From Tepidanaerobacter acetatoxydans_A (GTDB taxonomy: Bacteria; Bacillota; Thermosediminibacteria; Thermosediminibacterales; Tepidanaerobacteraceae), in NCBI GenBank assembly GCA_022840405.1, contig JALHJR010000007.1, positions 14,195 through 78,194 of the forward strand: a stretch of 64,000 nucleotides of DNA. The letters are read 5' to 3'. The position numbers and the translations under genes are program-made. Below the pieces are notes generated by a model that saw only the letters and a program-made list of their open reading frames with translations, had not been told where the DNA came from and did no database searches. Shown here one piece after another: positions 8,701 to 18,407 of the stretch. Each line of letters starts with the position of its first letter. The first letter of the stretch is position 1.

Positions 8701-9699
8701 CTACTCTTCATTCTGTTTATCTACATTTTCGCCCTTTTGCCCCATCTTAGATATAGAATCTCTCATCTGAGTATCGGCCATTACATTTTTCATATTATAA
8801 TAATCCATAACTCCCAATTTTCCTTGTCGTAAAGCTTCTGCCAAAGCCTTAGGAACTTCCGCTTCTGCTTCAACAACTTTTGCCCGCATTTCTTGTACCA
8901 TAGCTTTCATTTCTTGTTCTTTTGCTACTGCCATCGCTCTGCGTTCTTCGGCTCGTGCCTGGGCAATACGCTTATCTGCTTCGGCTTGCTCGGTTTGAAG
9001 CTGTGCGCCTATGTTTCTGCCTACATCAACATCCGCTATGTCTATTGAAAGGATTTCGAAGGCTGTTCCTGAATCAAGGCCCTTATTTAAAACTGTCCGT
9101 GATATTAAATCAGGATTTTCTAAAACCGCTTTGTGGCTTTCCGCAGAACCTACTGTTGTAACTATACCTTCGCCCACTCTTGCAATAATAGTTTCTTCGC
9201 CTGCGCCTCCTACCAGTCTGTCAATATTAGCCCTTACGGTAACTCGGGCTTTTGCTTTCACCTCGATGCCGTCCTGTGCAACTGCTGCTACTATAGGAGT
9301 TTCGATAACTTTAGGATTTACGCTCATTTGAACGGCTTCCAAAACATTTCTACCTGCCAAATCTATGGCTGCGGCTCTTTCGAATGTAAGTGGAATTTCA
9401 GCTCTCTGAGCTGCTATCAAAGCATTTATCACCCTGTCTACATTTCCGCCTGCAAGATAGTGGGCTTCAAGCTGATCAACTACCACATCTAAGCCGGCTT
9501 TAACGGCTTTTATCATGGGATTTACAATTTTATGGGGCGGAACGCGGCGAAGCCTCATGCCTATCAAATTGAATATCCCCACTTTTACTCCCGCAGCTAA
9601 GGCCGAAATCCAAAGGCCCAGAGGGACAAAACTCAAAACAATTGCAAGTGCAATAAATATTAAAGCTATGATTAAAAACAAACCTATTGCTGGTCCCAT
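8701..9699 (-). CDS. floA: Flotillin-like protein FloA
   Basis: FloA organises functional membrane microdomains. The N-terminus is a membrane hairpin (residues 1-40, GLFLIIALIFIALAIVLSF), followed by the SPFH/PHB domain and an Ala/Glu-rich coiled coil (QTEQAEADKRIAQARAEER) to about residue 300. At 332 aa it matches FloA/YqfA. The ATG overlaps the nfeD stop by one base, and NfeD-FloA pairs are a conserved functional unit. Confidence 0.96.
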   Translation of the reverse strand: MGPAIGLFLIIALIFIALAIVLSFVPLGLWISALAAGVKVGIFNLIGMRLRRVPPHKIVNPMIKAVKAGLDVVVDQLEAHYLAGGNVDRVINALIAAQRAEIPLTFERAAAIDLAGRNVLEAVQMSVNPKVIETPIVAAVAQDGIEVKAKARVTVRANIDRLVGGAGEETIIARVGEGIVTTVGSAESHKAVLENPDLISRTVLNKGLDSGTAFEILSIDIADVDVGRNIGAQLQTEQAEADKRIAQARAEERRAMAVAKEQEMKAMVQEMRAKVVEAEAEVPKALAEALRQGKLGVMDYYNMKNVMADTQMRDSISKMGQKGENVDKQNEE

Positions 9700-11027
9700 T
9701 ATACATTCTCCCTTTCTATACTTTTTACGATAATCTTACTACCTTCTACTCTTATAACCACAATGTCCGAATCACTTGGTATAAATTCTCCTTCTGCTAA
9801 AACATCAACTTTTTCTCCATCTATTACTGCCGCACCGGCAGGTCTTAATGGGGTAATTGTTTTACCCTTGGCTCCGAGAAATTTACTTATATCCTTACCT
9901 GCTGCTACATAGCCTTTAGTTTTTTCTTGCTTTGTGCCTAAAATTATACGGTTAAAGATCGGATTTACCGTGATTTTCTTCATCAAAAAATATATTATAA
10001 TGCTGCTTGCCGCAACAGCAAAGACAATGGATATCAAAGCCTGCTCAAGATTTGGAAAAGCCATTATCACGGCTGCAATTATTGATAAAATCCCTGTTAC
10101 TCCAAAAACTCCGAAACCGGGCATAAATATTTCTATTAAAAGAAGTATCATTCCCAGTATAAACAGGCCGAGAACCCAAGCAGGCGCAGCTCCTGCCATA
10201 AAGCTTCCTCCAAAAAACAGGCCAAAGGCCATAAGTCCGATTACTCCAGGAATTCCAAAACCCGGTGAAAGTATCTCGGTTACAATGCCTACTATTCCTA
10301 TTGCTAATAAAACTGGCGCTATATAAGGATTTGATGCTACGTGTGCAATTTGTTCCGCAAGGTTCATCTTTGCTCTAATAATCTCGGCATTGCCTTTGTT
10401 TTCTGGCAAGGTTTTTTGTATGACTTTGTCTAAATTTTCCACTTGCTCATCTATGAGCCCCAGTTTTAGCGCTTCTTTAGTAGTAAGGGATAAGATCTTG
10501 CCCTTTTCTTTTATCCCTTCGATAACTATATCTGCATCTGCCATCGCCGCAACCAGTTGTGGATCTCTGCCCCTTTCTTCCGCTACAGCTCTTAAAGCCG
10601 AGGACCAATAAGAAATATATTTTTCCTCATTAGGGCGGGTTTCAGCGGCCCCTATGGTCGCTGCCGGAACAGCCATAATTTTCTCACAGGATATCGCGAT
10701 AATAACGCCGGCAGAAGTAGCTTCATTGTTTATGAATGCAACCGTAGGAATAGAAGTGCGAAGAATGTTATTACTTATCTTTATAGCCGAATTTATTTCG
10801 CCGCCGGGTGTATCTATTTCAAAAATCAGGGCCTTTGCCTGAGCTTTTTCAGCTTCATTTATAGCTCTTTCGGTAAAAACAGCCAGCCCATTATCTATCA
10901 CTCCTTCTATAGGAATAACATACACAAAAGCCTTGCTATTTGGGCCGCTTTCAGCCTTGCATGTATGAAAAAAAGTTAACATACAACAAATTGAAACAAG
11001 TATAATTAAAGTTTTTTTATATCTCAT
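9699..11027 (-). CDS. NfeD-family membrane serine protease homologue (YqeZ type)
   Basis: This is long-form NfeD: a signal peptide (residues 1-25), a ClpP-fold protease domain (VYVIPIEGVIDNGL, DTPGGEINSA, with candidate nucleophile Ser in NNEATSAGVIIA and Lys in SCEKIMAVPAATIGAA), four transmembrane segments around 230-350, and a C-terminal OB-fold NfeD domain. The 442 aa length is typical. It is cotranscribed with floA; family knowledge indicates a role in membrane microdomain quality control. Confidence 0.93.
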   Translation of the reverse strand: MRYKKTLIILVSICCMLTFFHTCKAESGPNSKAFVYVIPIEGVIDNGLAVFTERAINEAEKAQAKALIFEIDTPGGEINSAIKISNNILRTSIPTVAFINNEATSAGVIIAISCEKIMAVPAATIGAAETRPNEEKYISYWSSALRAVAEERGRDPQLVAAMADADIVIEGIKEKGKILSLTTKEALKLGLIDEQVENLDKVIQKTLPENKGNAEIIRAKMNLAEQIAHVASNPYIAPVLLAIGIVGIVTEILSPGFGIPGVIGLMAFGLFFGGSFMAGAAPAWVLGLFILGMILLLIEIFMPGFGVFGVTGILSIIAAVIMAFPNLEQALISIVFAVAASSIIIYFLMKKITVNPIFNRIILGTKQEKTKGYVAAGKDISKFLGAKGKTITPLRPAGAAVIDGEKVDVLAEGEFIPSDSDIVVIRVEGSKIIVKSIERENV

Positions 11028-11079
11028 GCTTTTCTCCTTAAATCCTCAGTTTGTGTATATCTTTTCTTACAAGTGTTAA

Positions 11080-11111
11080 AAGAGCTTGGTATCACAAGAT
11101 TCCAAGCTCTT
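11080..11111 (-). terminator. Terminator after yqeY
   Basis: AAGAGCTTGG and CCAAGCTCTT form a 10-bp stem with a 12-nt loop; in the minus direction it is followed by TTTTAAC. It lies between the yqeY stop and the nfeD start, so it ends the rpsU-yqeY transcript. The T-run is short, so readthrough into nfeD is possible. Confidence 0.75.
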
Positions 11112-11120
11112 AAATTACAA

Positions 11121-11567
11121 TTACTGCTGTAAAAACTTTTTTACAGTTTCGCTGACTAAGCTGCCGTCAGCCCTGCCTTTTACTTTAGGCATGGCGGTTC
11201 CCATGACTTTGCCCATATCTTTTATGCTATTCGCACCAACTTCAATAATAGTCTGACGAACTATTTCTTCCACTTCTTCATCAGTCAATTGCCGAGGGAG
11301 ATAACTGGATAGAATAGCTATTTCTCTTTCCAGACTTTCTACGACTTCGGCTTTGCCCAATCGTTCGTATTCATTTATATCATTTTTGCGCTTCTTTACT
11401 TCTTTAAAAAGCACTTCGATAACTTCTTCATCATCTAATTCATGAAGCTTCTCTTTTTCTGCATAAAGAATCGCCGATTTTGCCATACGAATAACCGAAA
11501 GCTTTTCTTTTTCTCCAGCTTTTAACGCAGCTTTCATGTCATTGTTTAACATATCTTTTATCGACAT
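11121..11567 (-). CDS. yqeY: YqeY/GatB-like domain protein
   Basis: This 148 aa helical protein resembles the tail domain of GatB, the amidotransferase subunit, and may interact with tRNA; no enzymatic activity is established. Typical segments are ALKAGEKEKLSVIRMAKSAI, ILSSYLPRQLTDEEVEEIV and DMGKVMGTAMPKVKGRADG. It follows rpsU by 14 bases, the usual Firmicutes pair. Confidence 0.93.
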   Translation of the reverse strand: MSIKDMLNNDMKAALKAGEKEKLSVIRMAKSAILYAEKEKLHELDDEEVIEVLFKEVKKRKNDINEYERLGKAEVVESLEREIAILSSYLPRQLTDEEVEEIVRQTIIEVGANSIKDMGKVMGTAMPKVKGRADGSLVSETVKKFLQQ

Positions 11568-11581
11568 GTTATTATCTCTCC

Positions 11582-11764
11582 TTAAAATTTACGAGATTTT
11601 CTCTTGCGGGCTGCCTCAGATTTTTTCTTACGCTTTACACTTGGTTTTTCATAGTGCTCACGCTTTCTTACTTCAGAGAGCACTCCTGACCTTTGACACT
11701 TTCTCTTAAACCTTCGAAGCGCATTGTCTAGTGATTCGTTTTCCCCTACTTTAACTTCCGACAC
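11582..11764 (-). CDS. rpsU: 30S ribosomal protein S21
   Basis: This small basic 60 aa ribosomal protein binds near the 3' end of 16S rRNA and helps translation start. The pattern ENESLDNALRRFKRKCQRSG and the C-terminal Lys/Arg tail are diagnostic. The start is GTG after GGGAGGG. A consensus-like promoter lies just upstream, so it is expressed apart from the heat-shock operon. Confidence 0.97.
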   Translation of the reverse strand: MSEVKVGENESLDNALRRFKRKCQRSGVLSEVRKREHYEKPSVKRKKKSEAARKRKSRKF

Positions 11765-11833
11765 TTTATATTCCCTCCCTCCGCTGCACTTTCTGCTACA
11801 TAGAAGTCTTACTATAAAATGTGACTATAGTTA

Positions 11834-11862
11834 ATTATAAAGCCAGATTCGATTATCGTCAA
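11834..11862 (-). promoter_or_regulatory. Sigma-A promoter for rpsU-yqeY
   Basis: On the minus strand TTGACG (11857-11862) and TATAAT (11834-11839) are separated by exactly 17 bases, a near-perfect vegetative promoter, starting just outside the end of the HIT gene. Confidence 0.85.
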
Positions 11863-11864
11863 CA

Positions 11865-12206
11865 TCATCCGGGAGGCCATGTCATAAATCTGCCGCCCAA
11901 CAGGTGAAAGTGCAAATGATTAACGGTTTGGCCGCCTTCCTCACCTGTATTAACTACCAACCTGAAACCTTTTTTATCTATGCTGCTTTCTCGGGCAAGA
12001 TGTTGTGCAACTTTAGTAATTTGTTTAAGGATTTCTGCATTATCCTTATTAATTTCCATAATTGATGCTATATGTTTTTTTGGAATCAAAAGGAGATGGA
12101 TAGGGGCTTGTGGATTAATATCATTAATAGCAATAACTTCCTCATCCTCATAAATTACTTTCGCCGGTATTTCTTTATTTATTATTTTGCAAAAAACGCA
12201 GTCCAT
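11865..12206 (-). CDS. HIT-family nucleotide hydrolase (HinT-like)
   Basis: Histidine-triad proteins of this branch hydrolyse purine nucleoside phosphoramidates and adenylates. The triad HLHFHLLGG is near the C-terminus, and the N-terminal CVFCKI pair is the zinc-type start. At about 113 aa it has the usual size. ATG at 12204-12206 follows GGAGGT by about 9 nt; an in-frame TTG one codon earlier is also possible. It sits at the end of the dnaK-mtaB gene string. Confidence 0.92.
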   Translation of the reverse strand: MDCVFCKIINKEIPAKVIYEDEEVIAINDINPQAPIHLLLIPKKHIASIMEINKDNAEILKQITKVAQHLARESSIDKKGFRLVVNTGEEGGQTVNHLHFHLLGGRFMTWPPG

Positions 12207-12294
12207 CAAATTTCCACCTCCTTCATATATTTTTACTCTATTTAAATTTATTCAACATTAATACAAGTATTTCCTTCTTTCCTTAAACAAAATT

Positions 12295-13602
12295 TTACCC
12301 TTCAGTGACCTCACCGAAAACATAATCATTAAAATTTTTCTTTAATCTTACATGTATTATCTTATTATGAAGGTCTTGCTTTGATTTCACAGCAACTTTA
12401 ATGTAATTTTCGGTAAGGCCTTCATAGAAGTTATCGTCTTTTTTATCCTCAAACAGTACTTTTTGTATAGAGTTTACAAATCTTTTACAAAAATCCTTTT
12501 CGAGTTTTTCGCTTAAAGATATTAGCCTATGACTCCTCTCAACCTTTACACTTTTTTCAATTTGATTGGGCATATCATCAGCTAATGTTCCTTTTCTTGG
12601 AGAAAAAGGGAATACATGGAGTCTCGAAAAATTTATCTCTTTTATAAAGTTTTCGGTCTGTTTAAATTCCTCTTCGGTTTCTCCTGGAAAACCTACAATA
12701 ACATCTGTGGTAATCGATGCATCCGGCATTAATTGTCTAATATAATCAATTCTATCTCTAAATTCATCGGTGGTATAACGACGGTTCATTCTGCGAAGTA
12801 CAGTATCGCATCCGCTCTGAAGTGGTACATGAAAATGATGGCAGAATTTTTTTATTTCACATAAACTTTTCAAAAACTCATCTGTCAGTTCCATAGCCTC
12901 AATAGAGCTTAATCGTATCCTTTCTATGCCTTCAATGTCTGCAATTCTTGAAATAACATCAAATAGATGAATGTTCTCATCTTTAAAGTCACGACCATAC
13001 AATCCTAAATGAATCCCTGTAAGCACGATTTCTTTAAAGCCATCTTTTGCTAAGCTTTGAGCTTCATCTATAATATTGTCAATCGAGCGGCTTCTAACAG
13101 GGCCTCGTGCATAAGGAATTATGCAATAGGAGCAAAACATGTTACAACCATCCTGTATTTTTAAAAATGCACGAGTCTTCTGACGATGGCCCTTTAAAGC
13201 TATCTCCTCAAATGTCTGCTGCTTCATTATGTTACCCACAGTCACAATTGGTTTACTGCCCTGTTCGGCCTTTTCTACCAAGTCGACTATGCGATGTCTA
13301 TCTTTTGTACCTACAGCAACTGATACGCCCTTTATATTGAACACCTCATGTAGAGCCATTTGAACATAACATCCCACAACCGCAACCTTAGCCGATGGAT
13401 TGTTCCGGATTGCTTTACGAATAATCTGCCGCGATTTTCTTGCACTTTCATTTGTTACATTACAAGTGTTTATTACATATACATCTGCTTTAGTATCGAA
13501 GTCAACTATTTCATAGCCTTTATTTTCAAAAAGCTCTGCCATGGCTGCAGATTCATATTGATTTACTTTACAACCTAGAGTAAAAAAAGCTACTTTCGGC
13601 AT
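12295..13602 (-). CDS. mtaB: tRNA t6A37 methylthiotransferase MtaB
   Basis: MtaB converts t6A to ms2t6A at position 37 of ANN-decoding tRNAs. It carries two iron-sulfur clusters: the UPF0004 domain cysteines in TLGCKVNQYE, INTCNVT and VVGCYVQ, and the radical-SAM triad CNMFCSYC near residue 150, followed by a C-terminal TRAM domain. TLGCKVNQ separates MtaB from MiaB and RimO. The 435 aa length is standard. It is the conserved partner after rsmE; adjacent ends touch. Confidence 0.95.
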   Translation of the reverse strand: MPKVAFFTLGCKVNQYESAAMAELFENKGYEIVDFDTKADVYVINTCNVTNESARKSRQIIRKAIRNNPSAKVAVVGCYVQMALHEVFNIKGVSVAVGTKDRHRIVDLVEKAEQGSKPIVTVGNIMKQQTFEEIALKGHRQKTRAFLKIQDGCNMFCSYCIIPYARGPVRSRSIDNIIDEAQSLAKDGFKEIVLTGIHLGLYGRDFKDENIHLFDVISRIADIEGIERIRLSSIEAMELTDEFLKSLCEIKKFCHHFHVPLQSGCDTVLRRMNRRYTTDEFRDRIDYIRQLMPDASITTDVIVGFPGETEEEFKQTENFIKEINFSRLHVFPFSPRKGTLADDMPNQIEKSVKVERSHRLISLSEKLEKDFCKRFVNSIQKVLFEDKKDDNFYEGLTENYIKVAVKSKQDLHNKIIHVRLKKNFNDYVFGEVTEG

Positions 13603-14360
13603 TATTTTCCTCCCATGTCGCCGATTTCATACATCAACACACTACATGCAACAATTCCTGCTGTTTCGGTTCTCAATATCCTAGGACCTAGGCTTACAGG
13701 TACGGCACCTGCAATCTTTGCTTTTTCTACTTCATCTTTCGAAAAGCCACCTTCAGGTCCTATAAATACTGCAATTTTTGAAATGCCCTTATTATCGTTC
13801 ATATCTTTAATTATATGTCTTATTGATATTTCTTTCTCGTTTTCCCAAGGAATTATACATAATGAGTATTTTTTGATTTCTTGCAGGGCAAGGTCAAAGC
13901 TTAAAACATCACCTATCTTAGGTATATCCATCCTCATACACTGTTTTGCAGCTTCCTTGACAATTTTCTCCCAGCGATTCTTTCGATGTCCTAATTTGGA
14001 TGGCAAAATATTTACAACTGTCCTTTGTGTTATAATCGGGATAAATTCGCTTACTCCAATTTCTGTATTTTTTTGAAGTATCCAATCAAACTTTTCTCCC
14101 TTAGGCAAACCTTGAAATAATGTTATATAAGGGCTTATACTCTTTACCTTATTCTTCTCGATAATCTTCAATTTTACACTAGGGCCTTGCGTGTCGATGT
14201 CTAAAATAACCCCAATACTCTCAGTATTCGCACCATCAGATATATGGAGCACATCACCTGTTTGATATCTAAGAACTCGAATTATATGATGTGCATCTTC
14301 TCCCGAAATTGTTATCTGATCATTAATATTTAAGTCTTGAAATACAAAAAATCTAGACAT
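13602..14360 (-). CDS. rsmE: 16S rRNA m3U1498 methyltransferase RsmE
   Basis: This SPOUT-class methyltransferase acts on U1498 of 16S rRNA. The N-terminal PUA-like part (GEDAHHIIRVLRYQTGD) precedes the knotted SAM site with IGPEGGFSKDEVE and SLGPRILRTETA. ATG 14358-14360 is chosen because GGGGGAGG lies about 8 nt upstream; an earlier in-frame ATG at 14381 overlaps the end of prmA and leaves the ribosome site inside the gene. The order prmA-rsmE-mtaB is conserved in Firmicutes. Confidence 0.95.
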   Translation of the reverse strand: MSRFFVFQDLNINDQITISGEDAHHIIRVLRYQTGDVLHISDGANTESIGVILDIDTQGPSVKLKIIEKNKVKSISPYITLFQGLPKGEKFDWILQKNTEIGVSEFIPIITQRTVVNILPSKLGHRKNRWEKIVKEAAKQCMRMDIPKIGDVLSFDLALQEIKKYSLCIIPWENEKEISIRHIIKDMNDNKGISKIAVFIGPEGGFSKDEVEKAKIAGAVPVSLGPRILRTETAGIVACSVLMYEIGDMGGK

Positions 14361-14377
14361 AAAAATAACCTCCCCCA

Positions 14378-15322
14378 TCAATCACCGATGGGGGCTTGAG
14401 TTGAAACCAACGCAACCCATTCACCTTTTTCAAATTGCTCTATTAAATCAAAGCCATTTTTTTCTAGTGCCTCTATAACAGATAATTTACGATCTTTTAT
14501 AATTCCCGATGCAATGAAAACACCATTATCTTTTAAACATAGAGCTACATCTTTGCTTAAATCAATTATGACATCAGCTATTATATTGGCAACTATAATA
14601 TCAGCTTTGAAATTAATGTTCTGTAATTTATCGCCCTTTATAGCCCTAACACAGGTTTCTAAATTGTTTCTCTTAATATTTTCGCGAGCAATTCGCACAG
14701 CATTTTCATCCCTATCGATAGCTAACACTTGTTTGGCTCCAAGCTTACCGCTGGCTATTGACAATATTCCGGAACCGCAACCAACATCAATAACCGTTAT
14801 ATCCTTTTTTATATATTTTTCTAAAATTTCGAGGCACAGCATCGTGGTTTCATGGGTTCCTGTACCAAATGCCATGCCCGGATCTAATTCAACAACAACC
14901 TCATCTCTCTCTGGTTTATATACCTCCCAGGAGGGTTTTATTACAATGTTTTTGCCTATATGGGTAGGTTTATAATACTTTTTCCAAGCACTACTCCAAT
15001 CGGTTTCGGAAATCGTTGTTAGAACTACCTCGCCCTTTCCAATGTCAAGACCATAGCTGGGAAGTTCACTTATACGGTCACGAATTGCCTGTGTCCTTTC
15101 AGCAAGACTACTGTCCTCGATCAAGTATCCCGTAACCTGAGCCACTTCAAAATCCAATCCTTCCGGAATATCAAGATAGTCCCACTCATCAGGGTCATGT
15201 GATCTAAGATATATTTTAGGATCCTCGATTACCACTCCGGCTACCCCGGCTTCATAGAATATATTTGATACGGCTTCAATAGCTTCAGTCGTGGTCTTGA
15301 CCTTTATCTCTACCCAGTTCAT
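14378..15322 (-). CDS. prmA: Ribosomal protein L11 methyltransferase PrmA
   Basis: PrmA methylates lysines and the N-terminus of ribosomal protein L11 using SAM. The class I SAM motif is DVGCGSGILSIA near residue 180, with substrate motifs DPGMAFGTGTHETT and IVANIIADVI. The 314 aa length is normal. It follows dnaJ by 14 bases, so it should be heat-inducible with the chaperone operon. Confidence 0.96.
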   Translation of the reverse strand: MNWVEIKVKTTTEAIEAVSNIFYEAGVAGVVIEDPKIYLRSHDPDEWDYLDIPEGLDFEVAQVTGYLIEDSSLAERTQAIRDRISELPSYGLDIGKGEVVLTTISETDWSSAWKKYYKPTHIGKNIVIKPSWEVYKPERDEVVVELDPGMAFGTGTHETTMLCLEILEKYIKKDITVIDVGCGSGILSIASGKLGAKQVLAIDRDENAVRIARENIKRNNLETCVRAIKGDKLQNINFKADIIVANIIADVIIDLSKDVALCLKDNGVFIASGIIKDRKLSVIEALEKNGFDLIEQFEKGEWVALVSTQAPIGD

Positions 15323-15336
15323 TTAAACCCTCCCAA

Positions 15337-16500
15337 TTATACACCAAAAGCACCTTTCATTTTACCAAAAAGTCCCTTTGATGTTGGTTTCACATGCTCT
15401 CCGCTTATTTCAGCAAATTTTTGCAAAAGTTCTCTCTGTTGTTCGTTCAAATTCTTAGGTATTACTACTTCGGCTTCCACATACATATCCCCTCGACCAT
15501 ATCCTTTACTGCGAGGTACACCTTTTGATTTTAAACGAAATCTGGTTCCCGGCTGGGTCCCTTCAGGTATACGAAGTTTTACTTTCCCTTCCAGTGTAGG
15601 AACCTCTATTTCATCACCAAGAGCTGCTTGAACAAAAGATATCGGTGCTTTATATATCAGGTCATCGCCCTCTCTGACAAATAGTTTGTGAGGTTTAACT
15701 CGAATTATAATGTATAAATCACCCGGAGGGCCTCCGGCTTCACCGGGTTCACCTTCTCCGCTCATGCGGAGCCTTGAACCGGTATCAACGCCGGCGGGAA
15801 TTTTTACTTTCAATTTACGGGCAAATCTGCTTTTCCCTGAGCCGTGACATTCCGGACATACTTCTTCCACAATACTTCCGCTGCCACCACAAGTTCCACA
15901 TGTAGTCACATTAGTAAATTGCATCGAACCAAGGTTTTGCACCTTTCTTACCTGCCCAGTCCCTGCACAAGTGGGACAGGTTTTGGGCCGGGTGCCGGGT
16001 TTGGCCCCGGTACCATTGCATTTTTTACAGTTCTCCATACGATATATCTCAATTTCTTTTTCTGCACCAAAAACAGCTTCTTCTAAAGTTATTTCCAAGT
16101 CATACCTTAAATCCGCCCCACGAACCGGGCCTCTTCGTCTACTTTGACTAAAACCGCCGCCAAACCCTCCGAACATATCAAATATATCATCAAAGAGACC
16201 ACCGCCAAAATCACTAAAGTTGCCAAAACCTCCAAAATCACCGAAACCTCCAAAATTACTCGCATCAAAGTTTCCTTCACCAACACCGGCATGGCCAAAC
16301 TGATCATATCTGGCACGCTTTTCGGGGTCTCGGAGAACTTCATACGCCTCATTTATTTCTTTAAACTTTTCAGCGGCATCCTTATCTTTGTTTACATCAG
16401 GATGATATTTACGGGCTAGCTTTCTAAATGCTTTCTTTATCTCCTCTTCACTTGCATCTCTACCGACGCCCAATACCTCATAATAATCTTTCTTTGCCAA
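15337..16500 (-). CDS. dnaJ: Chaperone protein DnaJ
   Basis: DnaJ is the type I J-protein that delivers substrates to DnaK and stimulates its ATPase. The J domain has HPD at residues 33-35, followed by a Gly/Phe-rich linker to about 130 and four zinc repeats (CKKCNGTG, CPTCAGTG, CGTCGGSG, CPECHGSG), then the two substrate-binding barrels. The start is TTG after GGGGTGAT. It lies 38 bases after dnaK. Confidence 0.98.
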   Translation of the reverse strand: MAKKDYYEVLGVGRDASEEEIKKAFRKLARKYHPDVNKDKDAAEKFKEINEAYEVLRDPEKRARYDQFGHAGVGEGNFDASNFGGFGDFGGFGNFSDFGGGLFDDIFDMFGGFGGGFSQSRRRGPVRGADLRYDLEITLEEAVFGAEKEIEIYRMENCKKCNGTGAKPGTRPKTCPTCAGTGQVRKVQNLGSMQFTNVTTCGTCGGSGSIVEEVCPECHGSGKSRFARKLKVKIPAGVDTGSRLRMSGEGEPGEAGGPPGDLYIIIRVKPHKLFVREGDDLIYKAPISFVQAALGDEIEVPTLEGKVKLRIPEGTQPGTRFRLKSKGVPRSKGYGRGDMYVEAEVVIPKNLNEQQRELLQKFAEISGEHVKPTSKGLFGKMKGAFGV

Positions 16501-16538
16501 TCGGCATCACCCCATCCAAGTCAGCCCCGTAAGAGCCG

Positions 16539-18392
16539 TTAATTCTCATCATCCACAACCTTATAATCAGCATCTACCACTTTTTCATCACTTGTATTTT
16601 CTGCCGAATCAGATTTATTTGTTTCAGTGTATCCCTGCTTAGACGAATCTGTCTGTGCACCACTTGCTTGGTATAGCTTTGCAGATATATCATAGAATAC
16701 CTTTGTTAAATCATCTGTTGCTTTTCGAATTTTTTCAGTATCATCTGATTCAATAGCCGCTTTTACATTATCGATTTCTTTTCTGACTTTTTCCTCATCA
16801 TCTTTACTTATTTTATCCGCTAAATCGGATAACATTTTTTCTGATTCGTATACTAGTGAATCAGCTTTGTTTTTGACTTCTATTTTCTCTTGTTTTTTTC
16901 TATCCTCTTCAGCAAATTTTTCTGCATCTCTTATCATCCGCTGGATTTCTTCTTCATTTAAAGTAGAAGATGCTGTAATAGTTATCTTTTGCTCTTTTCC
17001 GGTACCCAAATCTTTAGCAGTTACATTTACAATTCCGTTTACATCAATATCGAAAGTAACTTGAATTTGCGGAACTCCTCTGGGGGCCGGTGGAATACCA
17101 GTGAGTTGAAATCTTCCTAGTGTAATATTGTCAGCCGCCATAGGACGTTCGCCTTGGAGTACATGAATATCTACTGCTGTTTGACCATCTGCCGCAGTTG
17201 TAAATATCTGGCTCTTTGATGTGGGGATGGTAGTATTCCTTTCAATTAGTTTCGTGAAAACTCCACCCAAAGTTTCAATTCCTAAAGACAGCGGCGTAAC
17301 ATCCAGCAGTACTATATCATCAACTTCTCCTGCTAAAATCCCTGCTTGAATTGCAGCACCGAGTGCTACAACTTCATCGGGATTAACGCCTTTATGCGGT
17401 TCCTTGCCCATTAATTTTTTTATAGCTTCCTGAACCGCAGGAATTCGCGTCGAACCTCCGACAAGTATTATTTTATCTACATCTTGAGGTTTTAACCCGG
17501 CATCTGACAATGCCCTTTCGGTAGGACCCATGGTGGCTTCAACCAAATCCCGAGTCAGTTCTTCGAATTTAGCCCTTGTAAGTGTTACTTCAAGATGTTT
17601 AGGTCCATTAGCATCCGCTGTAATAAACGGTAAATTTATATCTGTGCTCATCACGCTAGATAATTCTATTTTAGCTTTCTCTGCGGCTTCTCTTAATCTT
17701 TGAAGAGCCATCCGATCTTTCCTGAGATCAATACCGTGTTCTTTTTTAAACTCATCAGCTATATAATCAACTATACGCTGGTCGAAATCATCTCCGCCTA
17801 ATCTGTTATTCCCGCTGGTGGCTTTTACTTCAAAAACTCCATCGCCAACTTCAAGAATAGACACATCAAATGTTCCACCGCCTAAATCAAAAACTAGAAT
17901 GGTATGATCATTGCTTTTATCAAGACCATAAGCCAATGCGGCAGCAGTAGGTTCATTTATTATTCTAAGCACTTCTAGACCAGCTATTGCTCCAGCATCT
18001 TTTGTAGCTTGCCGTTGACTATCGGAAAAATATGCAGGTACCGTAATAACCGCTTTAGTAATTTTTTCCCCTAAATAACTTTCAGCATCTTGTTTTAATT
18101 TCTGCAAAACCATTGCAGAAATCTCCTGCGGCGTATATGTCTTATCATCAATGTGAACCCTGTAGTCAGTACCCATATACCTTTTTATTGATTGAATAGT
18201 CCTTTCAGGATTAGTTATAGCCTGACGCTTAGCTAACTGACCAACTAAACGCTCACCATCTTTAGTAAAAGCAACTACCGAAGGAGTAAGTCTTGACCCC
18301 TCCGCATTAGATATAATGACTGGTTTACCACCTTCCATGTATGCTACTACTGAATTCGTCGTTCCAAGATCAATGCCTATTACTTTACTCAT
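16539..18392 (-). CDS. dnaK: Chaperone protein DnaK (Hsp70)
   Basis: This is Hsp70: the ATPase domain has IGIDLGTTNS at the N-terminus, FDLGGGTFDVSIL near 165 and ILVGGSTRIPAVQEAI near 310. The substrate domain begins after the linker DIVLLDVTPLSLGIET. The acidic C-terminal tail ends in DEKVVDADYKVVDDEN. ATG 18390-18392 follows GAGGGGTGATTG; a TTG two codons earlier is less well placed. At 617 aa it is a standard Gram-positive DnaK, directly downstream of grpE. Confidence 0.98.
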   Translation of the reverse strand: MSKVIGIDLGTTNSVVAYMEGGKPVIISNAEGSRLTPSVVAFTKDGERLVGQLAKRQAITNPERTIQSIKRYMGTDYRVHIDDKTYTPQEISAMVLQKLKQDAESYLGEKITKAVITVPAYFSDSQRQATKDAGAIAGLEVLRIINEPTAAALAYGLDKSNDHTILVFDLGGGTFDVSILEVGDGVFEVKATSGNNRLGGDDFDQRIVDYIADEFKKEHGIDLRKDRMALQRLREAAEKAKIELSSVMSTDINLPFITADANGPKHLEVTLTRAKFEELTRDLVEATMGPTERALSDAGLKPQDVDKIILVGGSTRIPAVQEAIKKLMGKEPHKGVNPDEVVALGAAIQAGILAGEVDDIVLLDVTPLSLGIETLGGVFTKLIERNTTIPTSKSQIFTTAADGQTAVDIHVLQGERPMAADNITLGRFQLTGIPPAPRGVPQIQVTFDIDVNGIVNVTAKDLGTGKEQKITITASSTLNEEEIQRMIRDAEKFAEEDRKKQEKIEVKNKADSLVYESEKMLSDLADKISKDDEEKVRKEIDNVKAAIESDDTEKIRKATDDLTKVFYDISAKLYQASGAQTDSSKQGYTETNKSDSAENTSDEKVVDADYKVVDDEN

Positions 18393-18407
18393 AAGCAATC
18401 ACCCCTC